A DNA stretch of 9,885 bases from PNAI01 sp964575715 (GCA_964575715.1 CAZNSG010000187.1:1-9885); one strand, 5' to 3'. Counted from the stretch's first letter, positions 1 to 6,445 are shown. Made by a program: numbers and translations. The notes: generated by a model from the sequence alone, not told the origin.

Positions 1-125
1 CCTGTTCCATCATGCAGGGAATTTTGCTGAAAACCATTGAATTTACTCGCTCATGAAGCACCAAAATTACAGCAGAATGCCGAATTTCGAGAAATTCCCT
101 GTATTTTTCCCTGTTATCAGCAACA
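1..125. repeat. Inverted and direct repeats around a TTCCCTGT motif
   Basis: A perfect 10-base inverted repeat, CAGGGAATTT (15-24) and AAATTCCCTG (92-101), encloses an AT-richer interval. TTCCCTGT is repeated directly at 95-102 and 107-114, and CCTGTTCC starts the window. I see no convincing gene here. From memory, DNA rich in this motif is frequent between genes in Bradyrhizobium and relatives and often sits near mobile-element ends; that recollection is unverified. Confidence 0.4.
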
Positions 126-314
126 TCGGTAGCGGAGACGACCTCGCATTGGACTGCGTCCACCGCCAGTAAATCACGGGTTTTTTTGCTTCTTCGGGAT
201 TTCTTAGCAACGCTATAGCATCGGAACAAAACGGCATCGCTATGACTCGCTATGTGCCTTGCCACCCGGCGAGTGTGGCCGCACTACCTACGGAAATCGG
301 GGCCTCGGGCGGGG
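126..314. other. Intergenic stretch, no gene seen
   Basis: No coding frame here reads like a protein. A small perfect hairpin (TGGAC, loop TGC, GTCCA) lies at 150-162, and a run of seven T follows about 20 bases later. The gap between hairpin and T-run is too long for a standard intrinsic terminator. A CCA near 169 does not belong to a tRNA: no matching acceptor arm or T-loop precedes it. Confidence 0.4.
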
Positions 315-536
315 CTAAGATTCTGTTTTGCGTGCGAGCAGGACGCGCGGAAAAAACTCGCAATATTCCTCTTCATTGAACCAGGCGCACTTGATGTCGA
401 ACAGGCGCAAGCCCGCTAATGGCGAAAGCGCGTGGGCATATATCGTCAGCTGCGCAATCGGTCGGTTGCTGCGCGCATCCGGTTTGTAATCGAGTATGTA
501 GCCCGCGCCTTTGCGCCAAGCCGAATAGCTCATCAC
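315..536 (-). CDS. Orphan C-terminal part of a RecB/Cas4-like PD-(D/E)XK nuclease
   Basis: This 73-residue frame begins GTG-ATG (536 or 533) with no good ribosome binding site. It carries two signatures of the RecB/Cas4-type branch of PD-(D/E)XK nucleases: a D-x-K pair (D16, K18, in ILDYKP) and, eleven residues on, a Q-x-x-x-Y motif (Q29, Y33, in QLTIYAHAL). A CAWFNE segment near residue 50 and a Phe-rich tail follow. In this fold the D-x-K strand follows an earlier helix and an acidic motif that bind the first metal contacts; those are absent, so most of the nuclease is missing. The frame opens directly after the terminator of the upstream gene on the same strand, which suggests an old deletion junction near 535. 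I read it as a decayed remnant. A short functional protein is possible but less likely. The family assignment rests on motifs only. Confidence 0.5.
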   Translation of the reverse strand: MMSYSAWRKGAGYILDYKPDARSNRPIAQLTIYAHALSPLAGLRLFDIKCAWFNEEEYCEFFPRVLLARKTES

Positions 537-539
537 GAC

Positions 540-569
540 AAAGAAAAGCCCTGCGTGTGTCGCGGGGCT
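540..569 (-). terminator. Intrinsic terminator of the 576-842 gene
   Basis: Read on the minus strand, AGCCCCGCG and CGCAGGGCT form a 9-pair stem with one C/A mismatch and a 5-base loop (547-569). It is followed by TTTTCTTTG (546-538). The stem starts seven bases past the TGA of the 88-residue gene, so it is well placed to end that transcript. Confidence 0.7.
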
Positions 570-575
570 GCTAGA

Positions 576-842
576 TCAACGACGGTTCGGTGCGATGCGC
601 CCGCCGGTGTTGTGCTTGGACCGGATCGACGGCGCAGTTTCCTCCACGTCATCCTCCGCGGTGATGGTGCAGTAGACAATCTTGCCGTCGAGCGGGAACG
701 CTTGCAGCATGATGTTGTAGCCGCCGTCGTCCTTGTGCGGGAACACAAGACCGATGTTGAGCCAGAAGTCATCCTGGTCATCGCGCCGGATCACGGAATA
801 GGCACGATGCGACGGTTGTCTCGGGTGCTCTTTTTCCGCCAC
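576..842 (-). CDS. Small hypothetical protein, mobile-element style (88 aa)
   Basis: The protein has 88 residues and starts at GTG (842-840). The start is fixed by a strong ribosome binding site, AAAAGGAGA at 857-849, six bases upstream. The N-terminal half holds an aromatic, charged stretch (HRAYSVIRRDDQDDFWLNIG), then VFPHKDDGGYN and a LPLDGKIV-like strand (FPLDGKIVY). These read as a small beta-rich domain. The last 25 residues are polar and probably disordered. I recognise the style as a widespread family of 80-100-residue hypothetical proteins on alphaproteobacterial plasmids and integrated elements, often near conjugation genes; this is memory, not a search result, and no function is known to me. 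There is no signal peptide or membrane segment. It has its own terminator and looks intact, unlike its neighbours. Confidence 0.75.
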   Translation of the reverse strand: MAEKEHPRQPSHRAYSVIRRDDQDDFWLNIGLVFPHKDDGGYNIMLQAFPLDGKIVYCTITAEDDVEETAPSIRSKHNTGGRIAPNRR

Positions 843-848
843 GGGAAC

Positions 849-857
849 TCTCCTTTT
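849..857 (-). promoter_or_regulatory. Strong ribosome binding site for the 576-842 gene
   Basis: AAAAGGAGA on the minus strand lies six bases before the GTG at 842 and decides that start. Without it, the GTG would be easy to overlook. Confidence 0.75.
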
Positions 858-1372
858 GAAAGCTGAGTTGCGATGTCCTGCGTGAGCAGGCGCCAGGGAA
901 CGTACAAGTGACGCACGGCCTGGCGCCTACCAGCGCGGATCGCAGGAAGCGGTGCCGTGCGAACTGGCGCACATTCACCACAGTCGTCATCGGTGACTCA
1001 AAAGGCCGGCGGCTGCGACGCACGGCGAAACAGCGGCCGTCTGACGGGGGCAAAGAGGGTCTGCGTGTCCATGCCGGAATTATACCCGCCGGCTGAGCAT
1101 CCCAGCGCTCGGTCGGGACGCTGGTGGGGACAGTGCGGGCGCGCGCGAAGTGGTCAATGTTTCTTTCTCAGGGCTCGACCGATGGTGGAGTTCACGGGCG
1201 CGGGTGTACCAGTGTCCGGTACGTAACACCCGCGATCGCATTCGCGGTCTTGGCAACGCCCGCGCAGTCTCGCCACTTTCCAATGGTGATGGGTGCCCGA
1301 ATGCGGGAAGTAATCCGGGGCCGCAACTATGATCGCAGCGAGCCGCGCATGCCAGAAATGGCGTGCGTTGGT
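858..1372. other. Gene-free accessory stretch
   Basis: Open frames on both strands in these 515 bases are Arg/Pro/Ser-rich and look like GC-driven shadows; none has a good ribosome binding site or a recognisable domain. The only organised feature is the inverted repeat at 1199-1247. A perfect TATAAT on the minus strand (1084-1079) lies just before a 24-codon ATG frame (1072-998), but no acceptable -35 box accompanies it. Confidence 0.5.
1199..1247. repeat. Two adjacent hairpins (9-bp and 6-bp perfect arms)
   Basis: CGCGGGTGT (1199-1207) pairs perfectly with ACACCCGCG (1226-1234). Inside it, ACC (1208-1210) can pair with GGT (1218-1220), leaving a five-base bulge. Overlapping the right arm, CCGCGA (1230-1235) pairs with TCGCGG (1242-1247), so the two hairpins are mutually exclusive folds. 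No T-run follows on either strand, so it is not a simple terminator. Confidence 0.5.
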
Positions 1373-1561
1373 TCACGGGATCGTATCAAAGCGAACATAA
1401 AATTCTTTAGCGCCGTCAGTGATCTGAAATGCTGGCTTAAGCGGCTTCGGGATGGGAACATATATACGGTTATTCGTCACGATTGTCATTGTCGGAAACA
1501 TGGCGCCGTCGGTCGTCTGCGTTGCCAGTGGTTCCTTAAGTTTAATATCGTAGTTAAAGAC
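1373..1561 (-). pseudogene. Downstream half of a frame-shifted gene (62 codons)
   Basis: Directly behind the 85-residue frame (1554-1811), the +1 frame is open from 1561 to a TGA at 1373-1375 and reads as genuine protein. It opens FNYDIKLKEPL, has a Thr-rich turn, then alternating hydrophobic strands (MTIVTNNRIYVPIPKPL) and KEFYVRFDTIP at the end. Composition and lack of Arg/Pro excess set it apart from the shadow frames nearby. It lacks an upstream ATG. The only internal ATG (1501-1499) has no ribosome binding site and would leave 42 residues. The simplest reading is the C-terminal, beta-rich part of the protein encoded just upstream, separated by a one-base frame change. Joined, the product would be about 145 residues. 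I do not recognise the family. Confidence 0.5.
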
Positions 1562-1811
1562 TCAGGTCGCCAATTACATTCGAGAAAACGTAGATCACGT
1601 GATGGGAGCCCCACATCAGCTTCGTCGTATGGGGCAAGCGCAGAAACTCGCCCTCGTTTTTGGCCAGCCTGTCGGACAAAGCGAGAAACATTTTAAAATT
1701 ATTCAGCTTTGAGTATTCGGCGGCGACCGTCAGCGCCATGTTTCCGACAAGTTCAGCTACGGTCATAAAATCCGCCAAAGCGCGCTCAATATCGCTACGC
1801 CAGTTGCGCAC
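1554..1811 (-). CDS. Hypothetical helical protein (85 aa), possibly the front half of a longer one
   Basis: The frame starts at GTG (1811-1809) behind an excellent ribosome binding site, GAGGAGG (1822-1816), four bases upstream, so this start is preferred over the longer open frame reaching 1892. The product has 85 residues. About residues 1-50 are amphipathic helix (RSDIERALADFMTVAELVG, then LSDRLAKNEGEFLRL), and the tail turns to strand (HHVIYVFSNVIGDLSL). No membrane segment or signal peptide is seen. It lies 40 bases downstream of the 1852-2229 frame on the same strand, a spacing compatible with one transcript. The frame ends CTT-TAA-C, and a protein-like +1 frame (1373-1561) overlaps that stop, so the protein may once have continued. 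I do not recognise the family, and no catalytic motif is visible. Confidence 0.6.
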   Translation of the reverse strand: MRNWRSDIERALADFMTVAELVGNMALTVAAEYSKLNNFKMFLALSDRLAKNEGEFLRLPHTTKLMWGSHHVIYVFSNVIGDLSL

Positions 1812-1815
1812 GCGG

Positions 1816-1822
1816 CCTCCTC
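1816..1822 (-). promoter_or_regulatory. Ribosome binding site deciding the GTG start at 1811
   Basis: GAGGAGG on the minus strand is followed by CCGC and the GTG. It is among the best anti-16S matches in the window and argues that this otherwise unrecognised gene is, or recently was, translated. Confidence 0.7.
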
Positions 1823-1851
1823 GACATTGCTTTCCACAAACGGGCCATAGA

Positions 1852-2229
1852 TTAGGTTGCCGCTGTGTGTCGGTGCTCGGGCATATCGGCAATGACTACC
1901 TGCCGAGTGGTGACGTCCCAGAAATAGTAAATGCGCAGGCAGCGCCTAGGATCGCGCGTGTTGCCGCCGTTCTTGATGTGCCAGTCGGCGGTGTGCGGCT
2001 GGCCCTGACACCAAACCCTGAATTCGTCGGCGCCCGAGGGAGAATTTCTAATCCCCGGTTCAAGCACGAAGTCTCTTAAGCTGCCCTCACCGCCTTTTAT
2101 TCTTCGATCACGATAGTCGTTTGCCAGCCACAGAACACACCGTGCCGCGAGTGGAACATCTTCAAATGCAGGATTGCGCATGCCATTGCGCGCCTGCGGT
2201 GCAAGCACAACCGGGGCCAAGAAGCGCAT
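1852..2229 (-). pseudogene. 5'-truncated hypothetical gene, possible RelE/ParE-like C-terminus
   Basis: The frame has 125 codons from an ATG at 2229, but its first part overlaps the opposite-strand transposase remnant and cannot be original. Possible later starts (ATG at 2181) lack a ribosome binding site. The convincing protein begins near NDYRDRRIKGGEG (about residue 41) and runs to the stop. It includes a Trp/His segment (ADWHIKNGGNTRDP), a strand RCLRIYYFWD and a final strand-turn VVIADMPEHR. A last strand of the form Arg-x-Tyr-Tyr followed by a hydrophobic strand and Pro-x-His resembles the C-terminal sheet of RelE/ParE-type toxins; this is a weak resemblance and the N-terminal helices are missing. 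A second protein (1554-1811) follows after 40 bases. I infer that IS630 insertion and later deletion removed its start. Confidence 0.5.
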
Positions 2230-2509
2230 CGTACTTCAGCTCGACAATGCCGGCTGGCACGGTCCTGAGAACTTGGCCGTGCCCGATGGCATCCGCCTCG
2301 TCTTCCAACCCGCCCATAGCCCTGAGCTGCAGCTGGCTGAACATCTTTGGGCATTCGTCGATGAGCCGCTCGCCAATCGTTGCTTTGCGAGTATCGAGAG
2401 CCTCGACCAGGCGGTCGGCGATCGCTGCGTCGCTCTCACCCAGCAGCCCCACACGATCCGCAACAGCACGCTGTTCCACTGGTGGCCCCGTCAGCGAGCG
2501 CGGAAGTGA
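2174..2509 (+). pseudogene. IS630-family transposase, C-terminal fragment
   Basis: From about 2215 the frame is an unmistakable IS630-family DDE transposase end. It has KRIVLQLDNAGWH with the second catalytic Asp, then IRLVFQPAHSPELQLAEHLW with the third catalytic acid (the Glu of AEHLW), then VDEPLANR and the terminal LFHWWP before TGA at 2507-2509. The first catalytic Asp, the N-terminal helix-turn-helix and the rest of the upstream half are missing: the same frame before about 2187 does not read as transposase. About 105-110 of roughly 340-370 expected residues remain, so the element cannot move by itself. It lies on the opposite strand to the truncated gene 1852-2229 and overlaps that frame's artificial 5' part. 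Confidence 0.85.
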
Positions 2510-2530
2510 TCATCCGGAGATGGAATAATT
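2187..2530 (+). mobile_element. Remnant of an IS630-family insertion sequence
   Basis: Only the 3' part of the transposase gene and its short tail survive. The left junction is estimated at 2180-2195, where transposase similarity stops. The right end should lie within a few tens of bases after the stop at 2509, but I could not identify a terminal inverted repeat because the left end that would pair with it is gone. It forms the boundary between the decayed accessory segment and the molybdenum hydroxylase operon. Confidence 0.6.
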
Positions 2531-2673
2531 CAGCGGAGACCTACAGCTGCAATCTGTCCAAGATGAAAATTGTGGCCGGTGACACTCATGTCTGGTCATT
2601 TTCCTGACCCGTGCCAATATGACAAATACGCGAGTGCGCGATCAAAACTTGCGGATTCGGACACCGATATATG

Positions 2674-3156
2674 TCAACGTTTCGCAGCCGTGTTATGGGC
2701 GAGCTCCTGTCCCGCCGCGACAATTGCCTTTACGATTCCTGTATACCCTGTGCAGCGGCAGATTTGCCCGCTGAGTTCATGACGGACGGTGTCCGCATCG
2801 GGACTATGCCGACGTTGAAGAATATCGCGCGCGGTTATCAACATGCCGGGCGTGCAGAATCCGCATTGCAGCCCATGGCATTCGTGGAAGTGTTTGCGCA
2901 ACACCTCCATTTCCGGGTTGTTCCGCAGCCCCTCCAGGGTCACGATGGATCGGCCGTCGCACATCACGGCCAGGACCAGACATGAGCGAGTCGCCTTGCC
3001 GTCGAGCACGACCGTGCAAGCGCCGCAGGCGCCGTGCTCGCATCCAAGATGCGTGGCGGTCAGCCCGCAGCGATCGCGCACAAAGTCGGCCAGCGTCTCA
3101 CGCGGTTCTACATCGTGAACAACTTTGGTGCCGTTGAGTTCGAGGGTGATATTCAT
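2674..3156 (-). CDS. Molybdenum hydroxylase small subunit, two [2Fe-2S] clusters (CoxS/XdhA-N type)
   Basis: This 160-residue protein is the iron-sulfur subunit that passes electrons from the molybdenum centre to FAD. The plant-ferredoxin-type cluster is bound by C39, C44, C47 and C59 (CEHGACGACT, then RSCL). The helical second cluster is bound by C98 and C101 (QCGFCTPGM) and by C133 and C135 (CRCTGY). All eight ligands are present and the length is normal for separate small subunits of the CO dehydrogenase / xanthine dehydrogenase superfamily. There is no signal peptide, so it is cytoplasmic. ATG at 3156-3154 overlaps the stop of the FAD subunit gene (ATGA), so translation is probably coupled; no clear ribosome binding site is present. 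It is the last gene of the leftward operon. Bases 2510-2673 beyond it show no strong terminator, only a 5-pair hairpin at 2594-2609 without a T-run. Confidence 0.95.
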   Translation of the reverse strand: MNITLELNGTKVVHDVEPRETLADFVRDRCGLTATHLGCEHGACGACTVVLDGKATRSCLVLAVMCDGRSIVTLEGLRNNPEMEVLRKHFHECHGLQCGFCTPGMLITARDILQRRHSPDADTVRHELSGQICRCTGYTGIVKAIVAAGQELAHNTAAKR

Positions 3157-3989
3157 TGCTGCGCCCGCATTTCTCTTGCCGCGCGAATGACCGTCGAAGT
3201 ATGCAATCGACTCTGATAGGCGTCCGCATCCGGCAAATGGATTTTAATATCTTCGGCGATGGCCGACCGGATTGCATCTTCCGATTCCGCACGAGCAGAA
3301 ATCTGCCGCGCCGTGCCAGTGAGAACAAACGGGCGCGGGCCTGCGGCGGCGAGAATGACTGAAACCGGACCATCTTTGGTCCGGGCGACAACGAACGCCA
3401 TCGAATTCGCAAATGCGCCGCTTTTGCGCACGACTTTTGCAAAACCCCAGCTCAGCGGCGCATCCGGACGAGGCACTTCAAAGCCGAGAATGATCTCTCC
3501 GGTTGCCAACGAGGTCGAATACGAGCCTTGCACGAAATCCGCCATCGGTTGTATCCGTATTCCGTTTCGGCCCGCGATTCTTACTGTTGCGCCGAGCGCG
3601 ATGAGACAGCCAGGCCAGTCTGCGGCCGGGTCCGCGAGCGCAACGCTGCCGCCAATTGTCCCGTGATTGCGAATCGCGCGATATGAAATCGTGCCTGCGA
3701 CCCGTCGCATGAGCCCGCCGAACCGATCCGGAATTTTTCCGTCTTCAATAGCCGCGTGCGATGTGAGGGCGCCGATTTGAAGGCTCGCTGGCGTCTCGAT
3801 CACCACCTTCAGCTCTTCCAGGCGGCTGAGGTCAACCATGAGATCGATCTGAGCGACTCTGAGATTGAGCATGGGTACGAGCGACTGGCCGCCGGCGATC
3901 GCCGCAGTGCTCACGCCGTCTTGCGCGAGCAACACGCCGGCCTCTGCCACCGTCTTAGGCCGTATGTAGTCGAAAGGCGACGATTTCAT
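3153..3989 (-). CDS. Molybdenum hydroxylase FAD-binding middle subunit (CoxM/XdhB type)
   Basis: This 278-residue protein takes electrons from the iron-sulfur subunit through FAD and gives them to the physiological acceptor. It has the PCMH-type FAD domain with two diagnostic loops, AGGQS at residues 32-36 and TIGGS at 111-115, followed by DPAAD at 120-124. The N-terminal FDYIRPKTVAEA is typical for the family. The C-terminal FAD-linked domain (from about residue 175) runs to the end. No CX2C-type extra 4Fe-4S loop is present, so it is unlike the 4-hydroxybenzoyl-CoA reductase middle subunit. ATG (3989-3987) overlaps the stop of the large-subunit gene, and its own stop overlaps the small-subunit start, so all three subunits should be made in fixed ratio. 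The electron acceptor cannot be told from sequence. The protein is only distantly like the second FAD subunit at 8399-9265. Confidence 0.95.
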   Translation of the reverse strand: MKSSPFDYIRPKTVAEAGVLLAQDGVSTAAIAGGQSLVPMLNLRVAQIDLMVDLSRLEELKVVIETPASLQIGALTSHAAIEDGKIPDRFGGLMRRVAGTISYRAIRNHGTIGGSVALADPAADWPGCLIALGATVRIAGRNGIRIQPMADFVQGSYSTSLATGEIILGFEVPRPDAPLSWGFAKVVRKSGAFANSMAFVVARTKDGPVSVILAAAGPRPFVLTGTARQISARAESEDAIRSAIAEDIKIHLPDADAYQSRLHTSTVIRAAREMRAQQ

Positions 3990-6346
3990 GCGGAAACGCT
4001 TTTCGCGCGTCGCGCGCGATCGATTGCCTCCGATACCCGGCGCGGCGTCAGCGGAGTTTCGTTGAAGCTTGCACCGATGCCGCGGAACGCGTCGGCGACA
4101 GCATTGGCAATCGCCGCCGGTGGCGCAATGGCGCCGCCCTCTCCGAGACCCTTGACGCCGTATTCGGTTGTTAACGCTGGCGACACCAGATGCGCAAGTC
4201 GTACATCCGGAATCTCCAATGCGCAGGGTACCATGTATTCGCCGAATGTCGTGGCGAGTGGCTGGCCGAGTTCGTCATACGGAATTTCTTCGTAGAGCGC
4301 AGTGCCGATCCCCTGCGCAATCCCTCCCTGGACCTGCCCATCGACGATCATTGGGTTGATCATCGTGCCGCAGTCTTCCGCCACGACATAATCGAGAAGC
4401 TCAACGACGCCGCTATCCGGGTCAACGGCAACGACGACAGCGTGGGCCCCATAGGCGAATACCCCCCCGCTCACCGTCGGCTCATAAGTTCCGATCGCCT
4501 CCAGCAAGGGCTCCATTCCGGTCGGCAGCTGCTCCTGGCGCACGTTGGCCATGAATGCAATTTCGGCAATGCTGACTTTGCCAGAAGAACCGTGTACCGC
4601 CCCGTCCGCGATGCGTGTGTTGGCCACGTCAGTCTGCAGCAGATGCGCGCCAATGCGCCGAATTTTTTCTACGAGCGCCCGGCACGACTTCGCCACAGCG
4701 CCGCCTGCAAAAACGATCGAGCGGGAAGCAAACGTGCCGAACCCATAGGGACTTGTCGCAGTATCGCCGTAGCGAATGGAGATGCGATCGGGATCGATCG
4801 TCAGCTCATGGGCCGCAATCTGCGCAAGAGTTGTTTCGTGTCCTTGGCCATGATTCTGCACACCGACATGAATAATCACGGAACCGTCCGGCAGCATGCG
4901 CGCGTTGGCCGACTCGTAGCCCGGAATCACGCGGAACTTCCGTTTGACAAATTCCGCCGTGCCGTGCCCGCTTTGCTCTGTGTAGAACGCAAAGCCTACT
5001 CCGATGGAGCGGCCATCCCGTTCGCCGGCTGCCTGACGCTTGCGCACTGTCGGCAGATTGATCATGTCGCGCGCAGTATCGAGCGCAGCAACATAATCGC
5101 CGGTGTCGAGTCTCATGCCGGCGGCTGTCTGATACGGAAGCTCAGCGGCCGTGACAATGTTCTGGCGCCTCAGATCGAAAGGTTCGCGGCCGAGTTCGCG
5201 GGCCATTTCGTCGACCAGCCGTTCGATAGCAAAACACGCACCCGGCCGTGCGACACCGCGATACGGTCCCATCGGCGCCTTGTTAGTGGCAACCGTGTAG
5301 GCTTTAAGATTCAAATGACGAATGCGATAAGGGCCGGTCAGGTTGCGCGAGGCCATGCTCGCTTCCTGGAACGCACCCGTCGGCCACAGCGCGTAAGCGC
5401 CGGCGTCGATATAAATTTCGCCCTCGACGCCCAGCAAGGTGCCGTCCTTATCGGCCGACAGCGTGAGATCGTAATAGTGATCCCGCGCGTGAACTGATGC
5501 AAGCAGGTGCTCGCGGCGGTCCTCGATCCATCGCACTGGATGCCCGACCTTCATCGCAATCGCCGCGACCGCGATATCTTCCGGCATCAGGCGATTTTTG
5601 CCACCGAAGCCGCCTCCGATATCGGGAGCGATGACGCGAACTTGGTTTTCCGGCAAGCCGAGAATTTGAGACAAGCCAAGCCGCTTCACTTGTCCACCTT
5701 GCGTTGACAGATAGACGACCAATTCGTTCAGCCTGTGGTCCCAGTAGGCAAGTACGCCGCGGCATTCAAGCGAGACCGTCGCTTGCCTGTTCATCCGGAA
5801 CTGCCGTCGCAGCCGCACTGGAGCCGACGTCAGCGATTGAGAATTACCTTCAACGACGGTGGTGGTGATGTACGCATTGTCTGCCCAATGATCGAAAATT
5901 CGTGGACTGCTCGGCTGCATGGCGGCAACAACGTCCACGACTGCAGGCAATTGCTCCAAATCCGCCGTAACACGATCCGCCAAATCTTCGGCGAGCGCAC
6001 GTGTCGGTTGCATGCATGCGGCAATCGACTGTCCGACATAACGCACGCGATCATCGGCAAGCGGAGGGTAGGGGCTGAGCTTATGCTGCGGCAGCTCCGG
6101 CCCGGCCTCCAGAATTTTCAATGGACCAAGGTCCGCCAGTGTAAATACTTTATCCGCAGCATCGTCAGGTTTGACGATTTGCCGCACGCGACCGTTCGCG
6201 ACCTGACTTCGCAGGAACGCAACATCTTGAACGCCCGGCATCCGAATATCGGCAATGAATTTGCCGTGGCCGAGGAGAAAACGTGCATCCTCTTTGCGCG
6301 GCAAACTTGCACCGATCCAACTTTGCGAGGGAGTGCGATTGGCCAT
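3986..6346 (-). CDS. Molybdopterin-binding large subunit of a xanthine dehydrogenase-family hydroxylase (CoxL-like, not true CODH)
   Basis: This 786-residue catalytic subunit hydroxylates its substrate with water-derived oxygen at a molybdenum-pterin centre. Order of domains: aldehyde oxidase/xanthine dehydrogenase hammerhead domain (about 20-140), first cofactor domain (about 165-400), second cofactor domain (about 440-750). Visible cofactor motifs are STQ at 214-216, GGGFGGK at 244-250, GPYRGVARPG at 360-369, QNHGQGHET at 497-505, and KGLGEGG at 732-738, whose Glu736 is the family's catalytic base. The active-site loop reads PYRGVAR, not the AYRCSFR of genuine form I CO dehydrogenase, so this is not a CO oxidiser of that type. 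Length is normal, and no signal peptide is present. ATG 6346 has no evident ribosome binding site; a 135-base leader with a dyad at 6418-6445 precedes it. Homologues act on purines, aldehydes, N-heterocycles or aromatic acids; the substrate here is unknown. Confidence 0.95.
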   Translation of the reverse strand: MANRTPSQSWIGASLPRKEDARFLLGHGKFIADIRMPGVQDVAFLRSQVANGRVRQIVKPDDAADKVFTLADLGPLKILEAGPELPQHKLSPYPPLADDRVRYVGQSIAACMQPTRALAEDLADRVTADLEQLPAVVDVVAAMQPSSPRIFDHWADNAYITTTVVEGNSQSLTSAPVRLRRQFRMNRQATVSLECRGVLAYWDHRLNELVVYLSTQGGQVKRLGLSQILGLPENQVRVIAPDIGGGFGGKNRLMPEDIAVAAIAMKVGHPVRWIEDRREHLLASVHARDHYYDLTLSADKDGTLLGVEGEIYIDAGAYALWPTGAFQEASMASRNLTGPYRIRHLNLKAYTVATNKAPMGPYRGVARPGACFAIERLVDEMARELGREPFDLRRQNIVTAAELPYQTAAGMRLDTGDYVAALDTARDMINLPTVRKRQAAGERDGRSIGVGFAFYTEQSGHGTAEFVKRKFRVIPGYESANARMLPDGSVIIHVGVQNHGQGHETTLAQIAAHELTIDPDRISIRYGDTATSPYGFGTFASRSIVFAGGAVAKSCRALVEKIRRIGAHLLQTDVANTRIADGAVHGSSGKVSIAEIAFMANVRQEQLPTGMEPLLEAIGTYEPTVSGGVFAYGAHAVVVAVDPDSGVVELLDYVVAEDCGTMINPMIVDGQVQGGIAQGIGTALYEEIPYDELGQPLATTFGEYMVPCALEIPDVRLAHLVSPALTTEYGVKGLGEGGAIAPPAAIANAVADAFRGIGASFNETPLTPRRVSEAIDRARRAKSVSA

Positions 6347-6417
6347 GTTTGTACAATCTTGTGACTTCGCGTTTTGGGATCAGCCGAGAAATAACGATCG
6401 GTGCAAACTAGTGGGAG

Positions 6418-6445
6418 ATACGCATATTAACAAACAATATCGTAT
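6418..6445. promoter_or_regulatory. Inverted repeat, candidate GntR operator before the large-subunit gene
   Basis: ATACGCATATT (6418-6428) and AATATCGTAT (6436-6445) are inverted repeats with one bulged C and a 7-base spacer. The right arm is identical over 10 bases to 7213-7222 in the regulator/Bug gap. It sits about 72-100 bases upstream of the large-subunit ATG, between that gene and the GntR stop. Position and repetition suggest an operator; binding itself is inferred. Confidence 0.45.

Noticed and set aside
126..190. Possible tRNA 3' end (CCA at 169-171 followed by a T-run)
   Set aside because: No acceptor stem, T-loop consensus or anticodon arm can be fitted upstream on the plus strand.
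1072..1084. Perfect TATAAT on the minus strand just before a 24-codon ATG frame (1072-998)
   Set aside because: No acceptable -35 sequence lies 16-18 bases upstream, there is no ribosome binding site, and the peptide is not recognisable.
1544..1552. A further AATATCGTA, nine of ten bases of the candidate operator
   Set aside because: It lies inside the coding piece 1373-1561, far from the locus, is not part of a dyad, and is probably chance. It is a reminder that the motif's significance needs a conservation test.
1124..1696. Plus-strand open frame of 190 codons
   Set aside because: It is Arg/Ser-rich with no domain, has no ribosome binding site, and is antisense to the more protein-like minus-strand frames.
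4190..5497. Long plus-strand open frame (435 codons) inside the large-subunit gene
   Set aside because: It is antisense to a gene with clear molybdopterin motifs, reads as low-quality protein, and is a codon-bias shadow.
3986..6346. Labelling the first operon as carbon monoxide dehydrogenase (coxSML)
   Set aside because: The required AYRCSFR loop is absent; only superfamily membership is supported.
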